From: Linnemannia schmuckeri
Lineage: Eukaryota > Mortierellomycota > Mortierellomycetes > Mortierellales > Mortierellaceae
Direction of reading: 5' to 3'
Length of the DNA stretch: 64,000 nucleotides
NCBI GenBank assembly: GCA_029449235.1
Contig: JANATG010000009.1
Span: forward strand, 1,116,001-1,180,000
The notes below the pieces were generated by a model that was not told the origin of the DNA, made no database searches, and worked only from the letters and a program-made list of their open reading frames with translations. This document shows positions 9,234-20,712 of the stretch, piece by piece. Within the stretch, counting starts at the first letter, position 1, and each line of letters starts with the position of its first letter. The translations under genes were made by a program, and so were the position numbers.

Positions 9234-12200
9234 ATTGAAAAAGAGCTTTCCCACCCTATCTTCAGCGCGTCTCACTCTGTCAATTGATAGGTTACCGTCG
9301 TCAAACTTTCAGGGAGACTCACGTCGTCCGCCGAGGACGACAAACAATAAACACAAAACGCAGAAGGGAAAAAAAGGCTTGTTGAGGTAATTGGGCCTGC
9401 GCACAAGAAAGGCGAGAAGGACTGTGCTTTACATGCTTCTTGGAGGGAATAACAACGCTCTAGGAAAACAACAACAAATACACAACAGCATGTGCCATTA
9501 CGGATCTAACGCCGAAACTTTGTGGGTAGTCGTTGTTCTTTCATTTTCTGCCTTTTAAAAGGAGGAAGCGTGTGCTTGTCCATGTTTATGTTTACATTGG
9601 TCAGCAAATGAGCACTTGTCCACCAATTACCCGAACGCAAAAAATAAAAACATAAGCAGCAATCCTCTCATACTTGTTTGTTTTGCGTCAGTCGTGTTAT
9701 TGTGAAATAGGGTAAACAAGAAAGAGAGGACCCATGTCGATGTTTTCTTATTCCACCATGGTCAATGCTCAATTAATATTTACTGATAGTGAGAGTCGAA
9801 GAAAAGAAAAAAAAGGCAGTGGAAAGGTTTCAACAACCAGTTAGGGGAAAGAGAGCCTTTCCTACCGTAAATGGACCCCCGCCACCAATCTTGACAAGGA
9901 GTGGCACTGCAGAGGAGCAAGGCATAGCAAGGCAGTGAGGCAGTGTGGTTGTTGACGCCATTTTGGATGCATCATGCACAGCAAGCCGGGGCAAAACGTT
10001 CTACCCCTACCCATGATTTTAGCGACAAACAATCAGCAGCAAGCGAAAACAGATCAACGGATAACAAAAAAAATAAAGATCGAAAAAAGGATAAGGGAGC
10101 AAGACAGGAGCGAGGGACGGACATGGTGGGAAGGAAAGGGAGCCATAGTGTTGCACATGTAATGCCTTTCCTTTTGTTAACCTTTGAGCAGGGACGTTAT
10201 CTTTTCATCACTTTGGCGGGAGATGGTCTGATAGGGAACTGGGAGTAGAGACTGGGTGAGAGATTGTGGAGAATTCTCTTCAGGAAAGGGGAAGAAGGCG
10301 ATAGCCAAAAGAGAAAAGGAGGGTTTTTGAAAGAAACTGGTAATAGACAAGCGGACGAGGCAAGAGGTCTTTGATTGCTTTATTTTCTCGTTTCCTTTAT
10401 GCACACTCGTTTTGCCTCTCCTCCTATTGTTCATACAAATGCAATCGTGTGTGGCAGAGCAAAACATTTTTAAAAAAAAAAAAAAAAGAGCCGATGGTGG
10501 TGATGAACTTTCAAGAAGTCATTTCTTTTCGTTCTTTTGGTTATGCTGTAAGCATAAAATCTGTCTATGAGTCCGAGGAACAAAAACAGGGATCATGTTC
10601 AAGTATGGATATGCCTTGGAAAAGATGTTAATTTCAGGCAATGACACCACACAAAACTCCAAAAGGGGAGGAGCTCTCTTTTTTCTTCATACTCGAACTC
10701 GTCAATTGCTCTTTCTATCCCACCTTCCCTCCATTCTTTACAAAAAAAAACCGTCAATTGTTTTTGTCCGAGATAAATGATGATAAGACAGCGAAGTACT
10801 CAGAGCACATGAACGGTCCAATTGCTATTGTGGTGCATGCATTTCAATATTATTTGTTGTTGTCGCTGCTTGGCGCATACTGACCACCTGTCAGTTGGGT
10901 GGGCGTCTGTCAGACGTACCAAAACAACACAGACAAGCTCTTTCAGAGGCGGAAGGGTAATTGGAGAGAAACGCCGACAAAAACAACTTACTGCTCATGG
11001 TCCAGACCATTAACAAGATCATGGTCAATCCGCCGAGTGGCCCCTTCTCTTCTTTGTGTTCATTTAGGTTGCTTATATTTGTGTTTGTGGTCAAGAGGAA
11101 GAAAAAATGAACAGAAGCAGGTGGTAGCATCATTGGACAAATCAGAGCAGTAGGAACGAAAGAGATCGCAAGCCTCCAAAAAAAAAAAAAAAAAAAAAAA
11201 AAAGCTTGTAAGTGCCGCACACAGAAACATAAACAAGGACATGCTCCTCCCTTATGATGGATGGGTACGAATTAACGCGAGACGCCTTTTTATTCGAGAA
11301 AAAAAATGTTAAGAAGAGTGAGAGAGCATGCAGGAACATTCGTTCGACGAGGTGCAGGAAAGATAACAACTTGACAAGGCATGGGGAAAAGTGATCAAAA
11401 AAGCGGATGAAGAGACTTTGAAATCGCGATGCACTTCAGGACAAATTCGCAAACGCTACTCAGGAGGATCAAGATCGTTCTTTTTTTTTCTTTGCTTTTT
11501 AACTTCAAACCACACGCACGCGGCATCTTATAGATGCGGTCGACATTCAATCACCCACTTCATCGAAACACAAACGCGCGACCGATACTTATTGAATAAT
11601 AAACAAAGATTATTGTATTTGATATTTTTTAATTCTACCGGCGGTGCCCGGATACCATGCCTTGTTTTATTCTTGAGGTTCAAGATAACGTTTAAATCGG
11701 CACTACGACAACAAACTAAACAAACCCCTCGTTTTTTTTATTCGTCCCCATCCTGCCTTTCGCCTGTCCGATAATTGTTATTTGTTGTTGTTTGATGCTT
11801 TACATGAGCAGCGCCAATTGAACACCTGTTCATGTACTCTTTATTTCGATGCAAATCGATCCTCTTGAATGCTCCTCTAATTCACTATTCTGAATGGTTT
11901 AATTGTTCATACCAACAATCTGTATGTACTTTTGATTTGTTTGCTGCTCAATTGTGATGGCTTTTTTGTCTGTCCCACACACACTCACACATCCGCACAG
12001 TCCCCTCTGCTAAAAAAGAATGAAGAATTGGGATTGAAAGGTTACTAGTAGTCCAAACTCGAAATAGACAGGTTTTTCGTATTGTATGTCTTCCCGACCA
12101 GCTCTTCGATTCTTTTTACACTTCTTTCATTACAGCAAACAAACAAAAAAACACAAAAAGAAAGGAAGGCTGTTTGTTTCTCTCTCTCCGAATGTTTGTC

Positions 12201-12616
12201 CACAGAACAACAGAAAAAATAAAGTGAGCCAGTCGAGTCGAGCGTTAATGTGTACATGCATATGTGTGAGAGTGAGTTGTTTTGTCCGCATTACATTAGT
12301 GCTCCCTCCTAAACCTTGACACGCATACACAAGTGACCCTCTTACAACAGAGAGCCATTGCTTCGATTTCATTCTCGACCTTGCTGCAGTTCTCTATAAA
12401 ACCCTCGCTCTTTTCTTCCTTTCTCTCCTTTTTTTCCATCAACTCTTCAGCTTCTTCACCCTCGTTTTTCTTCTCACTTTGCAGATCAACCCTTTCATCA
12501 TTTCCACCCCCGCTACGATTATCCACCCTTGCCAATCTTCCCCCGACGCGTCGGACAATCTAAGACACACCGCCACCAAAAAATAACTTCCCCCTAACCC
12601 ATCACTCAATACAAAA
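9234..12616. other. Gene-free interval between SET5-like and thioredoxin-like gene A
   Basis: 3.4 kb with only short, compositionally biased frames. An AATAAA-like signal near 9,346 probably serves SET5. A poly(A) run of 28 nt lies at 11176-11203 and one of about 16 nt near 10,471. From about 12,380 to 12,610 the plus strand is pyrimidine-rich, forming the leader of thioredoxin-like gene A. I see nothing else that can be assigned. Confidence 0.6.
11176..11203. repeat. Poly(A) tract, 28 nt
   Basis: Run of 28 A preceded by CCTCC and followed by GCTTG; intergenic. Confidence 0.95.
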
Positions 12617-14041
12617 ATGGCACCAAACCCCCCACTCACAGAACAAGAAACCCAGCTGATCGAGGCCTACCAACGGATCCTGAACGACCCCTTCGAGGAC
12701 AAGTACGAAGATAGGTGGCAGGACGAACCATTCGACAGGGCGATCGAGGAATTCAAGGCCAGGGCACTCGACATCGGATTTGCCGAACCCCTGGATGTCC
12801 TCAAGCGGTTCCGTGTTGATTCCTACGACGCTGTCCGACAACAGCACAAAAAGGGACCTGCGTTATGTTTCCGTCCAGGATGGAAGAGTGATCTTCTTGG
12901 ACAACCGATCGACCCCGTCGCCCTTGTTGCCAAATGTCAACATGTCTCGGGACCCAGGTTCACTGGTGAAGGGAGAGTTATCTTGCTGGATTTCTGGGCT
13001 TCATGGTAAGGGCTTTTTTTATTTTTTTTTTGGTTAAAGTAAATAAAAGAGAGTGCGTGAAGATGTGTGTGTGAGTATTGAGGTGGAGGGCGTGCTCTTT
13101 TTTCTTTCTTTGGTTGGAAAAAAAGAGGGTGGGCCATGCGCGGACTTCAAGGTCCGCGACCCTCGTTATCGACAAGTAGCCAGTATTTCCGAGGAACCAT
13201 ATTTCATCATCCTCCATTATTGTTGTGCACTGAACCAAATACTCACCGTTTTTCATTTCGATTCAATAAACAGGTGTGACCCCTGTGTTCAGGCAGGACC
13301 GGAACTGTCAGATCTCGCGGATGAATTCGAAGGCCGTATATCGGTGGTGGGCATCAACAATGAGAGCATCTTTGGAGAAACAAAACCGGGAGATGTCGAC
13401 CAGTTGAACGAGTTTCTGGACGACAACCGGGAAGAATTTCGATACACCATCTACATCGACAATGACGAGGGCCATGCAAAAAAAAGTAAGTTTAGAACAC
13501 GCATGCATGGGCACAGTAAGGGATGGGGACCCAAAAGTGAAAAAAGGAGTGAAGAAAGAGAAACGGAGAAAAGCATTGCGCCGAGAAGGAGAAGCCTTTG
13601 TTCAGTCGTGTATGGTGCTTGTCATACCGTTGCTCAGCTCCCTTTTTTCCCTTTATCGCTCTCTCCTCTTCTCTCTCTTTCAACACCACTTTCCTAAGTC
13701 TTCATACAGAGTGTTGTTTTTGCATGTGGACGCTTGTTGGCAATCGAACCAATCAATTAGGCATTTGGGATAGCAACAGCAAAGCAATAACAACGACAAC
13801 AACAACATCAACCCCCAGCACCGCCTTTCATCTCTTTCTATCCAGACAATTCCAACTAACCTTTTTATCTTTATCACATAAATTAGCTGTTTACAATCCA
13901 GGAGGATATCGTGGTATCCCTTGTGTGATACTGCTGGTGGATGGTATTGTCACTTATGTGGGCTCGCCTCAGGAGAACTTTCGGCAATTCCTCGAGCAGA
14001 CACTGAACTTTATTGAGGCCGAAGCACGTCGGGAAGAGTAA
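12617..14041 (+). CDS. TlpA-like thioredoxin-fold protein with novel N-terminal domain, copy A
   Basis: Three exons (12617-13005, 13274-13485, 13887-14041) give 251 residues; the ATG follows ACAAAA and is the first in frame. Residues 1-125 form a charged helical region (ILNDPFEDKYEDRW, then FKARALDIGFAEPLDVLKRF, then GPALCFRPGWKS) that I cannot match to a known domain. Residues about 122-245 are a thioredoxin fold: LLDFWASW, redox motif C131-D-P-C134, a ISVVGINNES strand, and GIPCV with the expected cis-proline. No signal peptide or membrane segment is seen, so a cytosolic location is inferred. A reductase or isomerase activity on disulfides is likely from the CxxC, but the substrate is unknown. 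Intron 1 splits the Trp codon just before CxxC and intron 2 lies before the cis-Pro strand, as in both paralogues. The protein ends in RREE. Confidence 0.85.
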
Positions 14042-14742
14042 GCTAGAGTAAGCTAGCTGGAGAGAGAGAGAGTTAGAGAAGGAGACAATAGGAGAGGTGA
14101 GAGGGAGAGAGAATCAACAAGAACAACACCAGCAATCGTACATACCCTTCTTTGTCTCGCTCGCTCTCTTTTTTTCGTTTTTTTCTTCCGCGTGATTTAT
14201 CAGAGTTCTAAACAATAAAAGCTCGTGAAACATAAATGCTATATGCTTGTTCTTGCCACACCCTGCAAACACCTTGAAAGGAGGAAATCTACCTAGGAAA
14301 GGGGTGGTTATTTTTCAGCCATTGTAAGGGAGAGTGTGCGTACATGCATGCCCTCAGCCGAGAACGGGTTTTGTGAATCCATCGTCATAGAGCAATTTTT
14401 TTTTCATTTTTTATACCACCATGCAAGCCACATCCTCAGTGTGCATTTCACTCATTCCTCGCAACATAAAGTGAAAAAAGGGACATCCTTTCCTATTTTC
14501 CAACTTTTTTCCTCTTCTTTTCTCCCTTCTTTGCTTCTTTCTTTACTTTTGCTTTCTCACTCCCTTTCTTCAGCATCTCGCTTCTACCAAGACCAGTTTC
14601 GACACTCGCTCCTTCCGGTCTCTTTTGTTACGTGCTCAACCGACACCTACCTCCAAAGACAATCAAAGAATCAAAGGAACAAAGATCGAATAGGACCCTG
14701 CCAGACAACCTTCGACAACAACACTGTGATACAAAAACAAGA
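14042..14742. other. Intergenic, thioredoxin-like A to GT15 mannosyltransferase
   Basis: 701 bp. AATAAA at about 14,214 is a plausible poly(A) signal for copy A. The part about 14,450-14,650 is pyrimidine-rich and forms the leader of the mannosyltransferase. An in-frame GTG at 14632 extends the mannosyltransferase frame but is not needed. Confidence 0.6.
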
Positions 14743-16573
14743 ATGCAAGCTAAGAGGCAAAAACAGACAAGGACTATCACCATCACAGCAATCTCAATAG
14801 CAATTTTGTACGCAATCATTTCAACAACCAAGAGCTGGCACCATTCAACAACTGGTCGGAGTCTACTTGACGAGGATCTCTCTGCCGTAGATACACCAGG
14901 AGGAAGAGCATCAATACTTCAGGAGAAACAGCAAGGCGTTGTGCACAGGATCCGTCAAACCCAACAACAAACATTCATGAATGCTGCACCACCCAAGGAG
15001 AGTAAGAAGAAGGCAGCAACGCCCAAAAGAGACCAGAAAAACACCATCCTTATCCAGAAACCACTCCCGCCCAAGCCCCCCACGCGTCGTGCCAACGCTG
15101 CGTTTGTGATGCTAGTTCGAAACTCAGATGGCCAAGGCGCTCGGAGTGCTATCCGACAGATCGAGGACCGCTTCAATCGAAATTTCCAGTACCCCTATGT
15201 GATTTTGAATGATATGCCATTCACGGAAGAGTTCAAGGAGCTAATTCGACCCATGTCCAAGGCCGACATTACGTTTGGTTTGGTCCCGCGGGAGCATTGG
15301 AGTTACCCCGAGTGGATCTCGCCCACAAAGGCAAAAGAGGCAAGGACGGCCATGGCGGATGTTCTGTATGGGTGGAGTGAAAGCTATCGACATATGTGCA
15401 GGTATGCAGCACTCTTTCATTGTTACGGCGAATGTTATCATCAGGGGCGTGTGGGAATGAGCATGAGAAAAGATAGTAATTCATCATACAAATTTGTGGT
15501 GCTCATGATAAGAAAACACCATTTTTTCTCCTTAATTCTATCTGTGCTTAGATACCAATCGGGATTTTTTTTTCAACATGAGGCTATGCTGCCATTCGAC
15601 TATTACTGGCGCATCGAACCCGACGTGGAGTACTCTTGTGACCTGGACTTTGACCCCTTCTTGTATATGCAGGACAACAACAAGAAATATGGTACCCACT
15701 GGACACATTGAGAAAAAAGATGTTGTCGTTGTTAGTTATAATTTTTCTCATTTGACATTTCACCAAGCATTGACTCGCCCCCTTATTTTCTATTCCGGTG
15801 TGTATTGAACCTAAAATAGCATTCACAGTGTCGCTGCCAGAATACATGGCGACTATCCCGTCGCTCTGGAATGTAACAAAGGACTTTATGGACAAGTACC
15901 CGCATCTCCTGGCCGAGAACAATGCACTCGACTTTATCTCGGACGATGGGGGCAAGACCTACAACGTAAGTGGTCGTCTTTAATTCGTACCTGATAGGAG
16001 AAACATTTAAAGTGAAGCAATCATTGAAACCAATCAACATTCTTTCTGCGCCACCAAATTGACCATTCATCGCGCCATTTTATTTTTCTAGACGTGTCAC
16101 TTTTGGTCTAATTTCGAGATCGCAGACGCGCGCTGGATGCGAGGCGAAGCCTATCAACAGTATTTTGAGCACCTAGATCAGGCAGGAGGTTTCTTCTACG
16201 AACGGTGGGGCGATGCACCCGTCCACTCCATTGCGGCCGCGTTACTTTTACCCATCGACCAGATCCATTTCTTCAAGGAGATTGGATATTTCCATGCACC
16301 GTTCTATAACTGTCCCGCAGAACCAGAACTCCAAGCCAAGTGTCATTGCGACCCCTCCCGGAACGTCAGTAAGTAATAGCATACAATCATATTCTTCTGT
16401 TGTTGGTATAACTAGTGTACGTTGGACTGTACGGTTACTAGTCTAACCTACTCGCTTCGTCGCGCCTATATTTTTTTTCTTTCGTAGATCGGGAGAGGAT
16501 GTCGTGTACGAACAGGTTCTTGGAACTGGCGGGTGAGAAGGGGATGGTCTTCCCAGAAGAGGTATTCGACTAG
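14743..16573 (+). CDS. GT15 alpha-1,2-mannosyltransferase (KTR/KRE2/MNT1 family)
   Basis: Five exons (14743-15401, 15552-15691, 15820-15965, 16092-16368, 16488-16573) give 435 residues. It is a type II Golgi membrane protein: a short basic cytosolic tail, one membrane segment at about 11-28 (ITITAISIAILYAII), a basic stem, then the catalytic domain from about 120. Family motifs are clear: AAFVMLVRNSDG, the CRYQSGFFF junction across intron 1, YYWRIEPDVEYSCDLDFDPF around Glu242, CHFWSNFEI at about 317-325, and FFYERWGDAPVHSIAAALLL. The enzyme transfers mannose from GDP-mannose to O- or N-linked mannoproteins in the Golgi. The start is the first ATG in frame and has A at -3. Length fits the family (about 400-440). 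It lies between two thioredoxin-like paralogues on the same strand with no evident functional link. The exact KTR subfamily cannot be assigned by eye. Confidence 0.93.
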
Positions 16574-17820
16574 AGATACAATCATCCGCAGTTTTCACTT
16601 AGACCGCCAAGAGAATGAACAAAAATTCATCTTTTCTCCTCGCTTGTTGACGCCTTCCCAACTTAGTATCCCTTGTATTATGCCAACCTGATGCATGTAG
16701 CTCGGATGGTCCTTCCGCGTACCTTTTTTACCTACATGCCCACCATTCATTCTCACGACTCGTCACTTTTCCTTTCATTGATTGACACTCATCTGCCTTG
16801 CGTTTGTAATCTCACTGGGCTGAACATTCTTGTGCAACGGCACCCTGACCAAAAAATGCAAGGCAAGACGACGAGAAAAAACAAAAAAGAGTAGAATAAA
16901 TTTTGATATTCTTCCTTGTTTAAAAGAAAAGGAAGTAACAACCAAAACATACACGACATGCGTAGTGTCGACTCTACAACTATCAGGATAGGACAAGCGC
17001 CCAGTCGGTCCAGTTGGGTGGTAAATGATCTCAAAAAGTCAAAAAAAAAGAATACAAAAAAAAACGGAGAGATGTGAGCCTTTTGGGCTTTTGTTTTTGT
17101 TCTTCAAACGTGGAGGATGGGTTCTGAGTAAGAAGGAAGGAAAAACTCGAGGAAGCAAACATCCAAAACGAATGAGGACCAATGAGAGACCTTCCCTATT
17201 CTCATATTTTGGACATGCGAGCATATGGACATGGAGAGGTGTTCAAATGCCCAAAAAAGCCATCGATTCTTGTTTTCCTCACTTCTTTCATTTTTCTCTC
17301 TCACAATTTGCTCTTTCCAAATGCTATTGCCCTTCTTTCTTTGTTTTGTCTCGTCAGTTTCTCGCTGTTGATGAAACCAGAGTGACATTTTGTTCATCGT
17401 TGATGGTTGTATCTGAGCATGTGTACATGCTTGCAACAAACAATAAAAAATGAGCAATATTTTTTACACCCAAGGACATACTCCACCGGCATGCAACGAC
17501 TCATACTTTGCCACCAAAGGAGAGTCGATGGGAATGAAGAAACCAACAAAAAAAAAGTTGTCTACCACGTATAGGCAAAAACCTTGATTAGTGAACCAAA
17601 AGGTCACCATACCATTGCCAAGAGAGTTCCTTTTTTATTCCTACCCGAAGTGCAGCATGTTCAATTGCAGGCAGGACGATGTTTATCAAAAGATCTGGTT
17701 TATTTTACTTTCATTTCCGAACTGTCTTGGACTTTTCTACGGCAGGGCTTTTCATTGTGCATTTTTGTTTATATAAAAGACTGGTGATGCTCATGCAGAT
17801 TCTCTTTCTCTTCTCTTTAG
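16574..17820. other. Intergenic, GT15 to thioredoxin-like copy B
   Basis: About 1.25 kb without a supportable gene. AATAAA-like signals occur near 16,892 and 17,441. A TATA-like box lies at 17770. A short ATG-containing frame at 17117-17127 followed by GTAAGAAG could be a first exon of copy B, because its phase fits the acceptor at 17820; this is unproven. Confidence 0.45.
17770..17779 (+). promoter_or_regulatory. TATA-like box upstream of thioredoxin-like copy B
   Basis: TATATAAAAG stands about 50 bp before the open frame of copy B, a fitting distance for a transcription start near 17,800. If the true first exon lies further upstream, this site would be intronic and not functional. Confidence 0.4.
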
Positions 17821-18983
17821 ACACTCAAACGACATCTGCTTTCTAAACACAATCACGTCTCCCCCTTCGCCCCATTCCAACAAAACAATATCCCCGTCAT
17901 CTGCAAACATTTCACCAACCGTCGAAGAAAAACAACAGCAGCAACCCTCTCAAGACGAAGCCATCCTCCGCAGGCTCTACTTTGACATCATCTACACCCC
18001 CTTCCAGGACAAATACGACGAGAGCTGGGACGAAGGCCTCTTTTGGGACGCGATTGACAATTTCAAGACCAAGGCCGCCCAAGCCAAGATCGAGGACCCG
18101 CTCGTAATCCTGCGCAAGATCGGATTCAAATCGTATGAGGATATCCGGGATATTATGGAGGGGCCTCCGAAGTGTTTCCGCGAGGGATGGAGGAGTGAGA
18201 TGCTTTCGCACACGGTTGATATTGGCTCTGTCCTGGACCGATGTAAGCTCGTTGCTGGGACGAAGTATGAGGGTATCGAGAAGATTGTTGCCTTGGACTT
18301 TTGGGCACGTTGGTAAGTACTCTTTTCTTTACTTTCCCTCATTCGCGACCTTTCATCATGTTGTATTGCGTAGGGATGGAAGTAAGTTTTAACATTCTTA
18401 GCACTAACGTTATCTTTTTATTTCTCCATGACATAGGTGTGCACCATGTATCGAAGCTGCTCCAGAACTATCGAAACTGGCAGAAAAATACGTCGGACAA
18501 GTCGCAGTAGTGGGTGTCAATAACGAGGCAATGTTTGAGGACAAAGAGCACGATGTCCAAAAGCTGAAAGAGGTCCTTGAAGAGAAGAAGGATGATTTTA
18601 GGTACACCAGTTTCATTGACACTCAGAACCATGCTCGCGATAGTAAGTTCGTTTTCTTTGTTTCTTCGCAATTTAACACCTACTGTTCGTAGCTGCAGTG
18701 CAAGAAAGAATGCCACTGAAGACATAAGGAAGTATAATACCACGATAGCAAAAAAAAAAAAAATGAAAAGAATGAGCTAACAAAAAAAATACACGGCTCT
18801 CAACCGTCTTTTCTATTTCTGTTATTTAATATAGGCGTGTATAACCCTTGCGGGTATCAGGGTATCCCCTGTTTGATCCTGCTAGTCAATAACGTAGTCT
18901 CGTATGTCGGCAGTCCTGGTGAAGGGTTCGAACGAGCCTTGAGTAATTCCTTGGACGCCGTCGCCATGGAGAGGGAGGAGTAA
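17821..18983 (+). CDS. TlpA-like thioredoxin-fold protein, copy B (start codon uncertain)
   Basis: Exons 17821-18312, 18437-18642 and 18835-18983 keep one frame and align along their length with copies A and C: IIYTPFQDKYDESW, FKTKAAQAKIEDPLVILRKI, GPPKCFREGWRS, then the redox site W-C-A-P-C, VAVVGVNNEAMF, and GIPCLILLV with cis-Pro. Both introns sit at the same codons as in the paralogues. No in-frame ATG exists between the upstream stop at 17774 and the conserved domain. ATA at 17888 occupies the place where copy A has ATG; ACG at 17855 is another near-cognate codon; or a strong polypyrimidine-TAG acceptor at 17820 joins an upstream leader exon. A Gln-rich run precedes the N-terminal domain. 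The C-terminus ends EREE. The exons are otherwise intact, so I call it a gene rather than a pseudogene. Redox function is inferred and the substrate unknown. Confidence 0.75.
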
Positions 18984-20712
18984 AGTAGTATTCAGCAGCA
19001 GTGGTAGCAGCAGTAGCAACAAGGCGGGAAAAAAAGCTGAGTAGCTGTGTGAGAATCAAATGAACACCTCCCCCTTGTCAGTCTGGATAGAGCGTTCTTG
19101 ACAAAATAAACATTCTGAAATATACAAACAAAACAGAAAAACAGTAAACCGGGCTTAGAAAAAAAAAAAGTGCAACACCTCACGTGCATACACGGACATG
19201 ATGCATTTCATCTTACATATTCATTCATAGTAGACACTGCGCGTGGTCAACACGATGCCAATTTGAAAATGGAAGACACTTTCTGAGAGAGGAGTTGGTG
19301 GAAGATGGAGTAGAACCATGTTGGTGAAAGAACAAGTAACAACTCTCTCATATTTGATGAATGACACCGTTGACTGATTGACGCGCTGTATCCCCCTTTC
19401 TTTAACGCTGAACAAGCGAGAGCTCAATTAATAAAGGTGAGGCCGTGAGAACAGCAGGTGGAAGAGATTGGATAACTGATACTTGCCGTCAATAACGAAG
19501 CCTAAGGGCAAATGCAAAAAAAAAAAAAAAAAAAAAAAAAAAGCCGAAGTGTGAGCAAAAGAACAAAATGGGCTGGGTGAGGCGAGATAGTCGAGAGTCG
19601 GTGACCACTGCAAGGCAAAAAAAAAAATGGAAAAGCAAGAGCGAAAAAGAGAGAAACACGAGAGTACATCCTTCTTATTTGGCGTGCTTTTCCGCCTTGT
19701 TGTTGTTATGAGTGAGTGAGAAAAGTGAGAAAAGTAAACCTTCGCCCATGGGTTGGTTGAATTGAATTGACTCAGTTGTCCACCAAAATGAGGCCGTCCC
19801 TTCGTCTAACCAATCACAACGAGGCAATATTCCCACAAATGTGCGAGTTTTCTTTTTGCTTGTACTTCCTTTCTTCCTTCCTTCCTCCTCTTATGGCTCA
19901 CTCATCTCTCATTCAAACTAAAGATACTTAGGAGAAATAAAGCCTCCTTGGAAGAAATATGAAAAAGTGTTCACACGCTTGTATTTGTCCTTTTTGTCGA
20001 TCCAGAGAGAAAGAAAAATGACAGAGAGAGAGGGTAGAGGGGTATTTTGTATTTTACTTATCTTTGTATCCCGCATTTGCCTTGTCGAAAGCATGGATGA
20101 CAAAGACGGGAGTACATCAACAAGGGAGGATCGTGGACAAAAAAGAGAAGCATATGGTCAATTGGAAAACCGATGCTAAAATAGAACCACAATGAGGCGT
20201 TCGGTTCTTGGATTGGAGCGTTTGTTCAGTCATTTTGTGCGGATGGGCTAAACCGACGGAGAGAGTACAGTCAACAGACAACCATAGATACATACCCACT
20301 TATCTTTTGCAATGGCAATGGCGGAGGCAGCCCGAAATGGAAAGGAAACCCAAAAAAAAAGGCACATTGGGCGAACAAGGTGCTTGTTTGGCTTAGGTTT
20401 TTGACTTCGTTTGCCACGGAAAAGCGGCTCTTTTTTTTTTAGTTTTGTTTTCTTTTGTCTGTTTTTCTTGGCCATGTTTGCCCCTGTGATATCTCTTTTT
20501 AATGTTCGTTGGGCAAAATGGTGCCATCCTCATCCCCCTTCCTTTTCTTTTCTTTCTTCTTTGACTTCAATATTCTTAAATACCGGCTCGATCGACCTCT
20601 CTCTCCAATTCCCTCCTTTTCTTTCCTTCTTATCTACTCTCTTTATCTCTCTTTCCTTCTCTCGATCCATCTTCTCTCTATCTCAACCTACCTTCAGTTT
20701 TGTATGCATAAC
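18984..20712. other. Intergenic, thioredoxin-like copies B to C
   Basis: 1.7 kb without a supportable gene. It holds an A27 tract (19516-19542) and, from about 20,520 to 20,700, the pyrimidine-rich leader of copy C. Confidence 0.6.
19516..19542. repeat. Poly(A) tract, 27 nt
   Basis: Run of 27 A preceded by TGC and followed by GCC; intergenic. Confidence 0.95.

Noticed and set aside
8505..9275. 256-codon minus-strand frame
   Set aside because: It is antisense to the Set5-like exon 3, which has clear SET-domain motifs on the plus strand.
14632..14742. Extension of the mannosyltransferase upstream of ATG 14743
   Set aside because: The frame opens only with GTG, the segment lies in leader sequence, and starting at 14743 gives a proper short cytosolic tail before the membrane anchor.
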